From a virus: 30,749 nucleotides of DNA. The position numbers and the translations under genes are program-made. This document shows, in pieces, positions 1-7,524 of this stretch. Location: positions 1 through 30,749 of IMG/VR virus record IMGVR_UViG_3300025483_001113; one strand, written 5' to 3'. The notes below the pieces were generated by a model, which was given only the letters and a program-made list of their open reading frames with translations, did no database searches and was not told the DNA's origin. Positions within the stretch are counted from its first letter, which is position 1, and the number at the start of each line of letters is the position of its first letter.

Positions 1-2595
1 TTGTAGTTCATATACATCATTCAATGCAAATGAGATTTCCTCATCTTCAATACGAGTACCATATAAGTTACCATATGCCAACCCATAATTCGTAACATCA
101 TTTTGATTTCTGGTGCGAATGACCTTCATGGTCCTCATCTTCGCAGCAGTCTTAATCTTCTTAGATACTGTGTTGACAGATACGGCAGCAGTTAGAGTTA
201 CATTCGAGATGTTGTTGACTGTACCACCAGAACCATCATTCAGACCAGTAACTTGGAGAGACTGTCTGTTAGCACCAAATGAGACTCCAATAGTAGGTGT
301 GAGTTTCTCAGATTCTTCTTCAATATCCAGGTTAGTACCAACATTCCAACCATATCCAGTATTATCATTAGCACCCTGTGTGATTGTCAGGTTGTAATTT
401 TCACCATCAAGAGTAGTAAACTGTTCATTTTCAGGCAGAGTGAATGTCACATCACCAGATGAAAGTGGTTTGTTTGCAAATGTCTTGATGACAACAAAGG
501 ATTCATCGGATACAGATTTGATTGCCCTCTTAGGCATATCGATAGCAAGTTCACCATCTCTATTCGTCTTCTCAAAGAAGTAAGGACGCAAACGTGTAAA
601 CTGAGTTGCAGGATATTCTGCATCAGTTATACTGCCCTTGGTCAAAGCGGTATCAATCAGTGCTTCCTGATCTCCAAAATCAAACACTGGTGTAAGACCA
701 GAATTCTTTCTATTATTTTCTGTAAATGCAATACTAGTAGGATCGATACGCTTCACACGAAGTGAAGTGGTACCTTTCTTATCTGTATTAGTTGGTGAGA
801 TTACATCACCAGCGCGAAGGTCGGCACTGAACTGAGTATCAAAACCTTGAATATCCTGACCAGATGCCTGATCAACAGTGATAGTCTTACCAAGCAATGA
901 TATGGATTCGGTCAGGGCCAGAGATGCGGTAAAGATAGGAGTTGCGTTAGTGCTGGATTCGTAACCAACAACTTGACGAATATCAGATCTATCATAAGAG
1001 TAAGATGCATTCAATACATCTAGAACACGACCGTCACGCTCGATAACTTCACCATTTTGGAACACACCAGATACTTGGTGTACTAATGCATAGTCGGCCG
1101 CGGCAGAATATACATACCCTCTGGCACCAGAAGAACGACCAACTAGCATCTCACCATCAATAATGGATTGTGACGATGCAAAGTTTAACGCAGTAAACAT
1201 TTGAACGTCAAAGACGAACATGTTATACTTATTGCCATCTTTTTCGAGTTGCAGAACTCTTGCCTTACCAATCAAGTTACCCTGAACGGAATTAGAAGCA
1301 CCAGTACCTAACCAATCATCTCTAAGGTCGATAGTCTGATAGCACTCAGTTACGTTTTCACCAGAGATACGAGGCCAACCCCAAATGTCATACACTTCCA
1401 CTTTTTGGGAGAGGTCAACAGGAACAATCTGGTTATTACGTCCTACAAAGGTACGTGGTTTTGGAGTATCAACATAAGTAGGTGCCAGAATTTGTGTTCT
1501 ATAACCTTTTACATATGCTTTACCAGGTCCAACTTCAAGAACAGCAAAGTTCTCAGATGCTGCTTGACCATCGGAAGAAATTTGACCAGGTGTATATACA
1601 CCATTATTAAAGTTATCGTTTAGGTGCTCTCTTGCGCGAACCTCAAACGTATCGACAACATAGTCACCATGCGTCTCAAAGGTTCTACGAGCAAGCGATT
1701 TTTCAAGTTCGTTATACTCTGTACGATCAACGAAGTTCTCGACGGTTGAATTTCTGATTCGCAGAAGTTCAATGAAGTTCTTGTCTGTCTCATCATTGAT
1801 TGGTTTCTTAACAAGTTGAGTCTTGATTCTGAATCTGTGAGCACCTGGTGCAGAGTAGTTGGACGCACCAATAGCATTATCTGTGAGTGACGGGTCATCC
1901 TCAGGTGTAATAATTGATTCGCTAACCTCAAATCCGACTCTGTATGATGGATTGTTTGTATACTGGTCAAGAATAATGTACTCGGAGGGAATGTCAACAA
2001 AGTGTCCACGAATGAAGTAGACGCCTTCGCTAATATAAGCAGTAGAACCTATCTGAGAAGCGTCTACTGGGAGCATTTGGGCAAAGGGTGATCCAGTTTC
2101 GATCAGGGTGTTGCCAAAAGTAATTTCCTGTTCAGCAACTAACTGTTCGTTGTTCTGGAATTTCTTTGTCGTTACATCAGATGTAGTATCACCTGATTCG
2201 ATATACTTAATATAGAATGTAATATATCCACGATCACTTTGTGTTGCAGGAATTGAATACAGAACCTTTGCTTTAATTCCAGTGGTCAGACCTTCAATGA
2301 TCTTGCCTTGTAGTTGATTTCTATATGTCTCTACATCCACACCCAAGAATGCTTGCTGGATGAGAATACATTCTACATTCAGGTCATAACCAACCTGACC
2401 AGGAATGACCATCGCACCTTCTTTGAATAGGTGCTGCCCCATTGCTTCGATCTGATTTTGCAGGATCGATTGCATTGTAGTAAGTTCCCTTGCCTGGATA
2501 GGAAATCCTGGGCGGAAGAGAACTCTATAAAAGTTTTTATCCTTATCGAAGTCATCGAAATAAGGAGAAATGTTTAGGTTAGTATTCTGGGGCAT
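1..2595 (-). CDS. DUF4815-type virion structural protein, 3' end cut by window edge
   Basis: The frame is open from an ATG at 2595-2593 to base 1: 865 codons without a stop, checked codon by codon over most of its length, so the C-terminus lies outside the window. The protein begins MPQNTNLNISPYFDDFD, followed by a block containing FRPGFPIQARELTTMQ and then GQHLFKEGAMVIPG. I recognise this start as the DUF4815 family of large structural proteins found next to gp8 in marine T4-like phages. Near the left edge a segment with YGLAYGNLYGTRIEDEE is also typical of the family. Its exact place in the virion is not known to me; a baseplate-peripheral or fibre-attachment role is inferred from position, where T4 has gene 9/10. 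It starts 3 bp after the gp8 stop with only a weak Shine-Dalgarno (CGAG), which suggests translational coupling to gp8. Confidence 0.88.
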   Translation of the reverse strand, partial: MPQNTNLNISPYFDDFDKDKNFYRVLFRPGFPIQARELTTMQSILQNQIEAMGQHLFKEGAMVIPGQVGYDLNVECILIQQAFLGVDVETYRNQLQGKIIEGLTTGIKAKVLYSIPATQSDRGYITFYIKYIESGDTTSDVTTKKFQNNEQLVAEQEITFGNTLIETGSPFAQMLPVDASQIGSTAYISEGVYFIRGHFVDIPSEYIILDQYTNNPSYRVGFEVSESIITPEDDPSLTDNAIGASNYSAPGAHRFRIKTQLVKKPINDETDKNFIELLRIRNSTVENFVDRTEYNELEKSLARRTFETHGDYVVDTFEVRAREHLNDNFNNGVYTPGQISSDGQAASENFAVLEVGPGKAYVKGYRTQILAPTYVDTPKPRTFVGRNNQIVPVDLSQKVEVYDIWGWPRISGENVTECYQTIDLRDDWLGTGASNSVQGNLIGKARVLQLEKDGNKYNMFVFDVQMFTALNFASSQSIIDGEMLVGRSSGARGYVYSAAADYALVHQVSGVFQNGEVIERDGRVLDVLNASYSYDRSDIRQVVGYESSTNATPIFTASLALTESISLLGKTITVDQASGQDIQGFDTQFSADLRAGDVISPTNTDKKGTTSLRVKRIDPTSIAFTENNRKNSGLTPVFDFGDQEALIDTALTKGSITDAEYPATQFTRLRPYFFEKTNRDGELAIDMPKRAIKSVSDESFVVIKTFANKPLSSGDVTFTLPENEQFTTLDGENYNLTITQGANDNTGYGWNVGTNLDIEEESEKLTPTIGVSFGANRQSLQVTGLNDGSGGTVNNISNVTLTAAVSVNTVSKKIKTAAKMRTMKVIRTRNQNDVTNYGLAYGNLYGTRIEDEEISFALNDVYELQ

Positions 2596-2598
2596 TTC

Positions 2599-4134
2599 TT
2601 AGAACTCGATTACGATTTTGATGTCTTCGATTTGGTCGCCAGCACGAGAGATCGCGCCTCTGTTATCAATATATATGATCTCACCCGAGTTGGGTTCGAT
2701 CTCGGACTTTGCATAACCATTAGTAAATGACATACCCAAGTCATACTCAGTGTTGTTAATAACACGAGTAGAGATGCCAGACACAACAGGGAAGTTGATG
2801 TCAGGGTCTGCCGAAGTACCAGAGGTTGAACCTGTAACAGCGTTACCCCCTTCAAACTCGGTGAGGTTACCAGTAATCTCAGGGAACACACCGTCAATTC
2901 TGTTCTGGTAATATTTCAGAACTTTGGTTGTATTGTTCCATGAAATGACTCGTCCCCTAGCAGTCACTTGCTGACCACCAACAGTTCTTGACTGTGTGAT
3001 AATCTCGTCAGTTTGAAACTGACCGTTAAATGTAGGAGAGAAGATTACTGCCTTAGTTGCAGATAAAGTAATCGCGGATGTAAGTTCAACTGTTCCATAT
3101 CTAAATGGATTGATCACCAAACCGATACGACGGTAATCGTTATCGGTAGGGAAGTCACCTGATCCTTCATCATAGGTGAACTTCGTGTTGATCATCACTC
3201 TATAACCACCTAGTTCCTTACCAGGATCTGAACCATGACCAGTGTCGGGAGGAATAATAACGTCAATGGCAGCACCAGTACCTGTACCAGCACCAATACC
3301 GTTGACTTCATCAATAACAACCTTACCAAAAGTATATCCAGAACCACCAGAGGTCACTGTGGCAGATACGATCTTACCACCATCAACCACCAGAGAAACA
3401 CGACCACCAACGCCATCGCCTTTGATGGGTACGTTCTCATAAGTACCGTTGTTATAACCAGTACCAGATGCTTGGATAACCACACTGTCGATTTCACCAC
3501 CAACAGCATCACCTGTCACAGCAACGTCGCTGAGCACAGGCATGTAATCGTTGGAGAAGAATTTCAGAACCTGACCCACAGGGATCGTATAAAGATACTT
3601 CCAACGATAACCATCACTAGTTGTGATAATTGAAGTGGAGGTACCAGTAGGTTCAACAGTAGAAGGTTTACCGTTAGGATCAGAAGGACTGGTGCCGTTA
3701 TAGATGCACTTATATACCTGATACTGCGAGTTAACAACGTAGAAATCTGCGTCGTATAGTTTCGTAGCACCAGACGATGCCGTCTTGGTAGATGAATAAT
3801 CATGGCGATACATATCATAGACATAACCCAAACCACCAGTGGTTTGTTCGGGTGGAGTCCAGTCAATGCGGCGAATGACCTGAATCGTATCACTTGCTAG
3901 GACACGTTTCAATGAAATCATGTCCGAGAACGTGTCCGAAAACTCTTGGGAAGAATCCACAGGAGTTGGAGCAGCATTTTCATTATCCCATTCCTGGGGT
4001 CGCCCAATGAACACGTACAGTCGATCTCTCGACGTACCTGCCACCAAGTCGGACTGCGTAGGATCTGCACCCTCCAAAGATTTGATAAATCTTTTCGCAG
4101 TAAAAATTCTAAATTGATCGGTTAGAAGTGCCAT
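2599..4134 (-). CDS. 8: baseplate wedge subunit gp8 homologue
   Basis: This 511-residue protein matches remembered T4 gp8 (334 aa) at both ends and in the middle. The N-terminus has FRIFTAKRFIKSLEG (cf. T4 SKFRTEKML), then FIGRPQEW at residues 42-49 (T4 FGRSEPW). Near residue 175 is GYRWKYLYTIP (T4 GYVWEYLFEIP), followed by SNDYMPV. Later come RRIGLVINPF (T4 RQISIITNP) and a C-terminus with SGEIIYIDNR and a final hydrophobic IVIEF (T4 GEMIYMENR ... ILFTF). In T4, gp8 is a wedge subunit joining the gp6/gp7 core to peripheral baseplate proteins. The extra length comes largely from a block near residues 211-288 with GSGY/GTGY beta-repeats like those in the giant neighbour. It is preceded by a late-promoter-like motif and an AAGGAAGG Shine-Dalgarno. 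Confidence 0.93.
   Translation of the reverse strand: MALLTDQFRIFTAKRFIKSLEGADPTQSDLVAGTSRDRLYVFIGRPQEWDNENAAPTPVDSSQEFSDTFSDMISLKRVLASDTIQVIRRIDWTPPEQTTGGLGYVYDMYRHDYSSTKTASSGATKLYDADFYVVNSQYQVYKCIYNGTSPSDPNGKPSTVEPTGTSTSIITTSDGYRWKYLYTIPVGQVLKFFSNDYMPVLSDVAVTGDAVGGEIDSVVIQASGTGYNNGTYENVPIKGDGVGGRVSLVVDGGKIVSATVTSGGSGYTFGKVVIDEVNGIGAGTGTGAAIDVIIPPDTGHGSDPGKELGGYRVMINTKFTYDEGSGDFPTDNDYRRIGLVINPFRYGTVELTSAITLSATKAVIFSPTFNGQFQTDEIITQSRTVGGQQVTARGRVISWNNTTKVLKYYQNRIDGVFPEITGNLTEFEGGNAVTGSTSGTSADPDINFPVVSGISTRVINNTEYDLGMSFTNGYAKSEIEPNSGEIIYIDNRGAISRAGDQIEDIKIVIEF
3270..3505 (-). repeat. GSGY-type beta-repeat insertion inside gp8
   Basis: Approximately residues 211-288 of gp8. It contains two repeats ending in GTGYNNGTYENVPIKGDG and GGSGYTFGKVVIDE. 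The first resembles a segment of the giant protein near 20,630-20,560 (GTEYAPGVYTQIPIIGDG). T4 gp8 as I remember it has no such block, so this looks like an insertion into the conserved fold. Boundaries are by eye. Confidence 0.7.
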
Positions 4135-4147
4135 CTTTAAGCAGTTA

Positions 4148-4155
4148 CCTTCCTT
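4148..4155 (-). promoter_or_regulatory. Shine-Dalgarno of gp8
   Basis: On the coding strand this reads AAGGAAGG, 13 nt before the ATG at 4134. It is the strongest ribosome-binding site in the window and supports that start. The spacing is somewhat long. It abuts the ATAAATA motif, so if transcription starts 6 nt after that motif much of the site would be missing from that transcript and present only in read-through mRNA. Confidence 0.6.
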
Positions 4156-4156
4156 T

Positions 4157-4164
4157 TATTTATG
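4157..4164 (-). promoter_or_regulatory. candidate T4-type late promoter upstream of gp8
   Basis: Coding-strand CATAAATA in the 34-bp gap between the 615-aa gene and gp8. The T4 late promoter is TATAAATA at about -13 to -6, read by gp55/gp33 with the gp45 clamp. The octamer is identical to those at 7517-7524 and 30126-30133. A T4-like spacing would place the transcript start near 4151. Confidence 0.6.
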
Positions 4165-4168
4165 GGAC

Positions 4169-6016
4169 TTATTCTGGTTCAATTCTGACCAGATTTGTAT
4201 ACTCTTGACTTACAAATACACCAGTAGCACCACTACTACCACCACTAATCGTATCCGATGTTGTGAATTTGTAGGTATTGCCATTGTTGACAATAGATTC
4301 CACGGTTAAGTATCTATAACCAAATGCATCAGCAGTGCTAATGTAGGACACAACAGTTGCTGTAATTCCTGTAACACTACTAGTGACAGTTTCACCAGTA
4401 GTAAACAGAGCACTATTAACATCTTTCAATTTGATAATAGTATTAGAGACATGCTCAATACCATCACCAAGAGCACCAGCAGTTGATATGGTTGATGTTA
4501 AAGGAACAATACTGGAATCATATATCTGATCCCCTTGCTGGAACAGGGTTGTGTTCTGTCCACCAACAGTTTCTTCAATACCATACAATGATGGTGCAAT
4601 ACCACCATCTAGACTAATAGCATTTTCATAATCAGTATCAGTATTTACCAAATCGATGATGCCATCACCAGCACCATCAAGTTCATCATTATCTTCAAAT
4701 ACATATCCTTCCAGAGTTGCGATTGGATCTGTAAATGTTACGATAGAACCCTCATCATCTTCTACAAGAACATGTGGTTCAACGCCAGTACCTGATGATG
4801 CTGCTGTTCCAGCAATAAACTGAATAACAGCAGTATTTTCATTAGACCTACCACCGTCAATAAACGCAAGTTCATCAACCTCGAAAGTTAGGAATAATTC
4901 TCTTGTCTCAGGTTTCCAATCATATACAATAGCAACTTTATTTGTTTTATCTTCTTCTACTCTTCTAAGTCTATCAGAAACAGTGAAGTTATATCCAGAG
5001 ATACCTGTGTTTGGATCAGTTGCTAGATTATCTAGAATCACACGCTGGTCATAACGGAAATTGATACCTCTATCACAACCAGTAAAGGAGATCGCTGTCT
5101 TTCCTGTATATCTGACAATTTCCCTACCAATCTGGAACTTACCAGAACCAGGGAATGCATTAGTAGTCTCTACATATATTGCACTATCGCTAGCAGACGT
5201 ATCTCTAATCAACGCTGTCATGTTATAGAAGTCTGATACCAAAGACGTTCTATTTCTTTGCCTTTTAATTAAGTTGGTATTGCGAGTAAAGATGACACTT
5301 GGTGGACTTGTATAACCACCACCAGGATTTAATAGTTGAATATTAGAGATTGCACCTAAATTAATATCTGCTTCTGCTGTGGCACCAGATCCACCACCAC
5401 CAATCAATTGAAGGATAGGTGGAGTCTCAAAGAACTCACCTGGTGATGTTATATTAATACTTTCAACAACACCAAACTGATTGACTTCTGCAACACCACG
5501 AGCACCACTACCACCACCACCAGAAATCACAATAGTAATATCTTGTGCTGTATAGTTTCTACCATTATTTTCAACTGACAAACCAGTCACACCACCAGTT
5601 ACTGGGACTAGTTCTGCACCAGATCCACCACCACCTCTGAGATATGCTTCTGCTGAAAAATATCCATCACCAGGTTGATTTACTTGTAAGAAGTTTACAG
5701 AACCATCTTCATTCAAATAAATGTTTGCATCTGCCTGAGTAACGCCAGAATCTGTACTGATAATATTCAAACGTAAAGGATCATATCCTTCACCAGGATC
5801 GATCACATCAACTGATAGCAGTTCTCCATTCTCACCAATATTCGCTTTAAGAACAGCGTCTCTAATAGGAGTACCACAATTCCCAACAACTAACCTAGGT
5901 GGATCAGTAGGATCATATCCACTACCACTGTTAGTTACGATAACGTCTTTAACACCATATACACTATTAAAGACGGGTTCAATTGCTGCGCCACTACCTG
6001 GGACTGTTCTTGTCAT
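4169..6016 (-). CDS. GSGY-repeat structural protein (615 aa)
   Basis: I do not recognise a named T4 gene. The first 245 or so residues are tandem beta-repeats of about 30-40 residues with GSGYDP, GEGYDP, GDGYFS and GGGYTSPP turns and GGGGSGA segments, nearly the same as blocks in the giant gene. The protein even begins mid-motif (MTRTVPGSGAAIEP). Around residues 270-320 is a segment with AIYVETTNAFPGSGKF and REIVRYTGK, of the type that also occurs twice in the giant. The C-terminal third has FTTGETVTSS and TISGGSSGATG turns, another module shared with the giant. No signal peptide or membrane segment is visible. Its ATG shares its A with the last A of the upstream stop (TAATG), so translation is probably coupled. 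A virion structural role near gp8 is inferred from modules and position. Confidence 0.85.
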   Translation of the reverse strand: MTRTVPGSGAAIEPVFNSVYGVKDVIVTNSGSGYDPTDPPRLVVGNCGTPIRDAVLKANIGENGELLSVDVIDPGEGYDPLRLNIISTDSGVTQADANIYLNEDGSVNFLQVNQPGDGYFSAEAYLRGGGGSGAELVPVTGGVTGLSVENNGRNYTAQDITIVISGGGGSGARGVAEVNQFGVVESINITSPGEFFETPPILQLIGGGGSGATAEADINLGAISNIQLLNPGGGYTSPPSVIFTRNTNLIKRQRNRTSLVSDFYNMTALIRDTSASDSAIYVETTNAFPGSGKFQIGREIVRYTGKTAISFTGCDRGINFRYDQRVILDNLATDPNTGISGYNFTVSDRLRRVEEDKTNKVAIVYDWKPETRELFLTFEVDELAFIDGGRSNENTAVIQFIAGTAASSGTGVEPHVLVEDDEGSIVTFTDPIATLEGYVFEDNDELDGAGDGIIDLVNTDTDYENAISLDGGIAPSLYGIEETVGGQNTTLFQQGDQIYDSSIVPLTSTISTAGALGDGIEHVSNTIIKLKDVNSALFTTGETVTSSVTGITATVVSYISTADAFGYRYLTVESIVNNGNTYKFTTSDTISGGSSGATGVFVSQEYTNLVRIEPE

Positions 6017-6018
6017 TA
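6014..6018 (-). promoter_or_regulatory. TAATG stop/start overlap
   Basis: The stop codon of the cupredoxin fibre gene (TAA, 6018-6016) overlaps by one base the ATG (6016-6014) of the 615-aa gene. No clear Shine-Dalgarno or late-promoter motif precedes this start, so termination-reinitiation is the likely way it is translated. Confidence 0.7.
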
Positions 6019-6330
6019 GACGACTACGATGTTACCAACCATGTTGCTGTGAATATTGCACTGATACACATAGGTTGTACCAGCAGCAAGACTCATTGGA
6101 ACTGTCCAATACTGGACACCATTGATAGATCCAGATGTTCCACTGATCTGAGAACCACCACTAGATACTCTGAGTTCTAATGGATGACTAGAACCAGTTG
6201 TGTTGTTGAATCTATATGTAAATCCACGATACACATAAATGGTGGCGTCGGTGCCATTAGAGATACCAGGACCATTCAGTGTATAGTTATTACTGTCAGC
6301 AGCAGTAAAGTCATAACTCAATCCAGGCGA
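6016..6330 (-). other. cupredoxin-like domain, type-1 copper ligands retained
   Basis: C-terminal 100 or so residues of the 492-aa protein. The ligand set is His437, Cys479, His482 and Met485 in a beta-rich segment, with 41 residues between the first His and the Cys, and the C-x2-H-x2-M loop sits on the last strand as in plastocyanin-family folds. A virion fibre protein with such a C-terminus differs from the stand-alone plastocyanin (petE) some cyanophages carry. The domain boundary is estimated. Confidence 0.7.
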
Positions 6331-7494
6331 TGCTACTGCTTCATAGTTTGATGCACCATAGATCAATGATTGACCTTCTGATGCACTAGGCAATGCAACC
6401 GTATTTGTGATTGTTATTGTGGAACCAGATACAGCAGTAGAGATTCCAGTACCACCAGCAATAGTGATAGAAGAATCAGCAGCATCAGCAGTATAACTAC
6501 CAGTATCTCCTGCAACCCCTTTCAGTGCGTCCTGAACGACGTTAGGTGAATCATTAGTGAATGTAATTGCACCAGCATTCAAGTTAGTGCTAATACCACT
6601 GCCACCTGTAAATGTTAACGAATCTGTGGTTACAGTCGCACTTGTACCGCCATTGTCGGCATTGAATGTTGTAAATACATTCTGATCAGGAGCACCAAGA
6701 GCACCTGTCATATCAATGGTTAGTGTATCCCCCACCATGGTGGTAGAGATGTTAGTGCCACCAGCAATAATCAGGGTGTCATTGACTGCCGAAGCAGTTG
6801 TGGTGCCAGTATCGGCATTAACAGTTTCAAATAGATTTTGAGTAGAACCAGTACCACCAGTTCCTTGCTCATCGTTAGCAGGTTCCCAATTACTACTAGT
6901 AGAATTCCATTTCAGAACCTGACCATTAGTAGGACCACCATTCACTGTGGTATCTACGTCAGCAAGAACAGTGATGCTCTGAGTTTCGTCTACCAGAGGA
7001 ATCCACTGAGCGTTGTGTGCAAAATATCCTTTTCCAGTGCCATGGACATGAGCAAACATACCATGATGATTACTTGCATCAGGAAGATTAACGAGTTCGG
7101 CATACGGTGCATACCATTTCAGGTAACCATCATCACCATCAATATAGGTATATGCAGAACCAGATCCACCTCCCCAGAGTTGGATATCACCAGTTCCAGT
7201 TTGTTTGATGACAATATCATCAGAACCATCAGATACAATCTGAAATCCGTTGGTATCTAGATTACCAGTCAGTGTATCAAAGTTCCCAGCACGAAAAGCA
7301 CCAGTTGGAGAACTACTCCACTTCAAAACTTGACCATCAGTTCCAGCAGCAACGTCTAACTGGATGTCAGTTTGGTTACCTAGTTTATCGTATAGTTCGT
7401 CAAAATTAGCATTAAATTTAATAGCACCGTCTCTTAGGGTATCACCTGTACCATCATTTGCCGAAGATCCAATACCAACTAGCTGTTTTGCCAT
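6016..7494 (-). CDS. fibre-like structural protein with C-terminal cupredoxin-like domain
   Basis: 492 aa. The N-terminus carries ANDGTGDTLR with a following KFNANFDELYDKLG (residues about 12-39), a start I know from many marine T4-like phage fibre and structural proteins. Two GQVLKW motifs follow. Near residues 138-165 is a His-rich stretch with NHHGMFAHVHGTGKGYFAHN. Residues about 220-370 hold three degenerate beta-repeats built on GGTNIST/GGSGIST/GGTGIST turns. The last 100 or so residues resemble a cupredoxin: YVYRGFTYRFNN, then SSHPLEL with His437, and a final strand YQCNIHSNMVG with Cys479, His482 and Met485. The C-x2-H-x2-M spacing is that of amicyanin. The role is inferred as a baseplate-attached fibre or decoration; copper binding is a prediction. 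It starts 25 bp after the previous stop, with an ATAAATA motif in between and a weak ribosome site. Confidence 0.85.
   Translation of the reverse strand: MAKQLVGIGSSANDGTGDTLRDGAIKFNANFDELYDKLGNQTDIQLDVAAGTDGQVLKWSSSPTGAFRAGNFDTLTGNLDTNGFQIVSDGSDDIVIKQTGTGDIQLWGGGSGSAYTYIDGDDGYLKWYAPYAELVNLPDASNHHGMFAHVHGTGKGYFAHNAQWIPLVDETQSITVLADVDTTVNGGPTNGQVLKWNSTSSNWEPANDEQGTGGTGSTQNLFETVNADTGTTTASAVNDTLIIAGGTNISTTMVGDTLTIDMTGALGAPDQNVFTTFNADNGGTSATVTTDSLTFTGGSGISTNLNAGAITFTNDSPNVVQDALKGVAGDTGSYTADAADSSITIAGGTGISTAVSGSTITITNTVALPSASEGQSLIYGASNYEAVASPGLSYDFTAADSNNYTLNGPGISNGTDATIYVYRGFTYRFNNTTGSSHPLELRVSSGGSQISGTSGSINGVQYWTVPMSLAAGTTYVYQCNIHSNMVGNIVVV
7010..7080 (-). other. His-rich HHGMFAHVH motif in fibre protein
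   Basis: Residues about 138-165 of the 492-aa protein contain HHGMFAHVH followed by GYFAHN. I recall close relatives of this motif (GMFAHVH ... YFAHAG) in many marine phage fibre-like proteins. HxH pairs can bind metal in trimeric fibre tips, but that is only an analogy here. Confidence 0.55.
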
Positions 7495-7516
7495 GATCGT
7501 TCTTTTTTTACAATTC

Positions 7517-7524
7517 TATTTATG
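7517..7524 (-). promoter_or_regulatory. candidate T4-type late promoter upstream of cupredoxin fibre gene
   Basis: Coding-strand CATAAATA at the extreme 3' end of the YHYH gene, overlapping its stop codon (7520-7522). With T4 spacing the transcript would start near 7511, giving a 5' leader of about 17 nt rich in A. No strong Shine-Dalgarno is present in that leader. Confidence 0.6.

Noticed and set aside
6016-6330. Stand-alone plastocyanin (petE) auxiliary metabolic gene
   Set aside because: The copper-site domain is fused in frame to a fibre-like protein, has no own start or signal peptide, and its ligand loop is amicyanin-like rather than plastocyanin-like in spacing.
6016-7494. Diversity-generating retroelement target at a fibre gene
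   Set aside because: No reverse transcriptase or template-repeat pair is visible in the window, and the C-terminus looks like a cupredoxin rather than a C-type lectin variable region.
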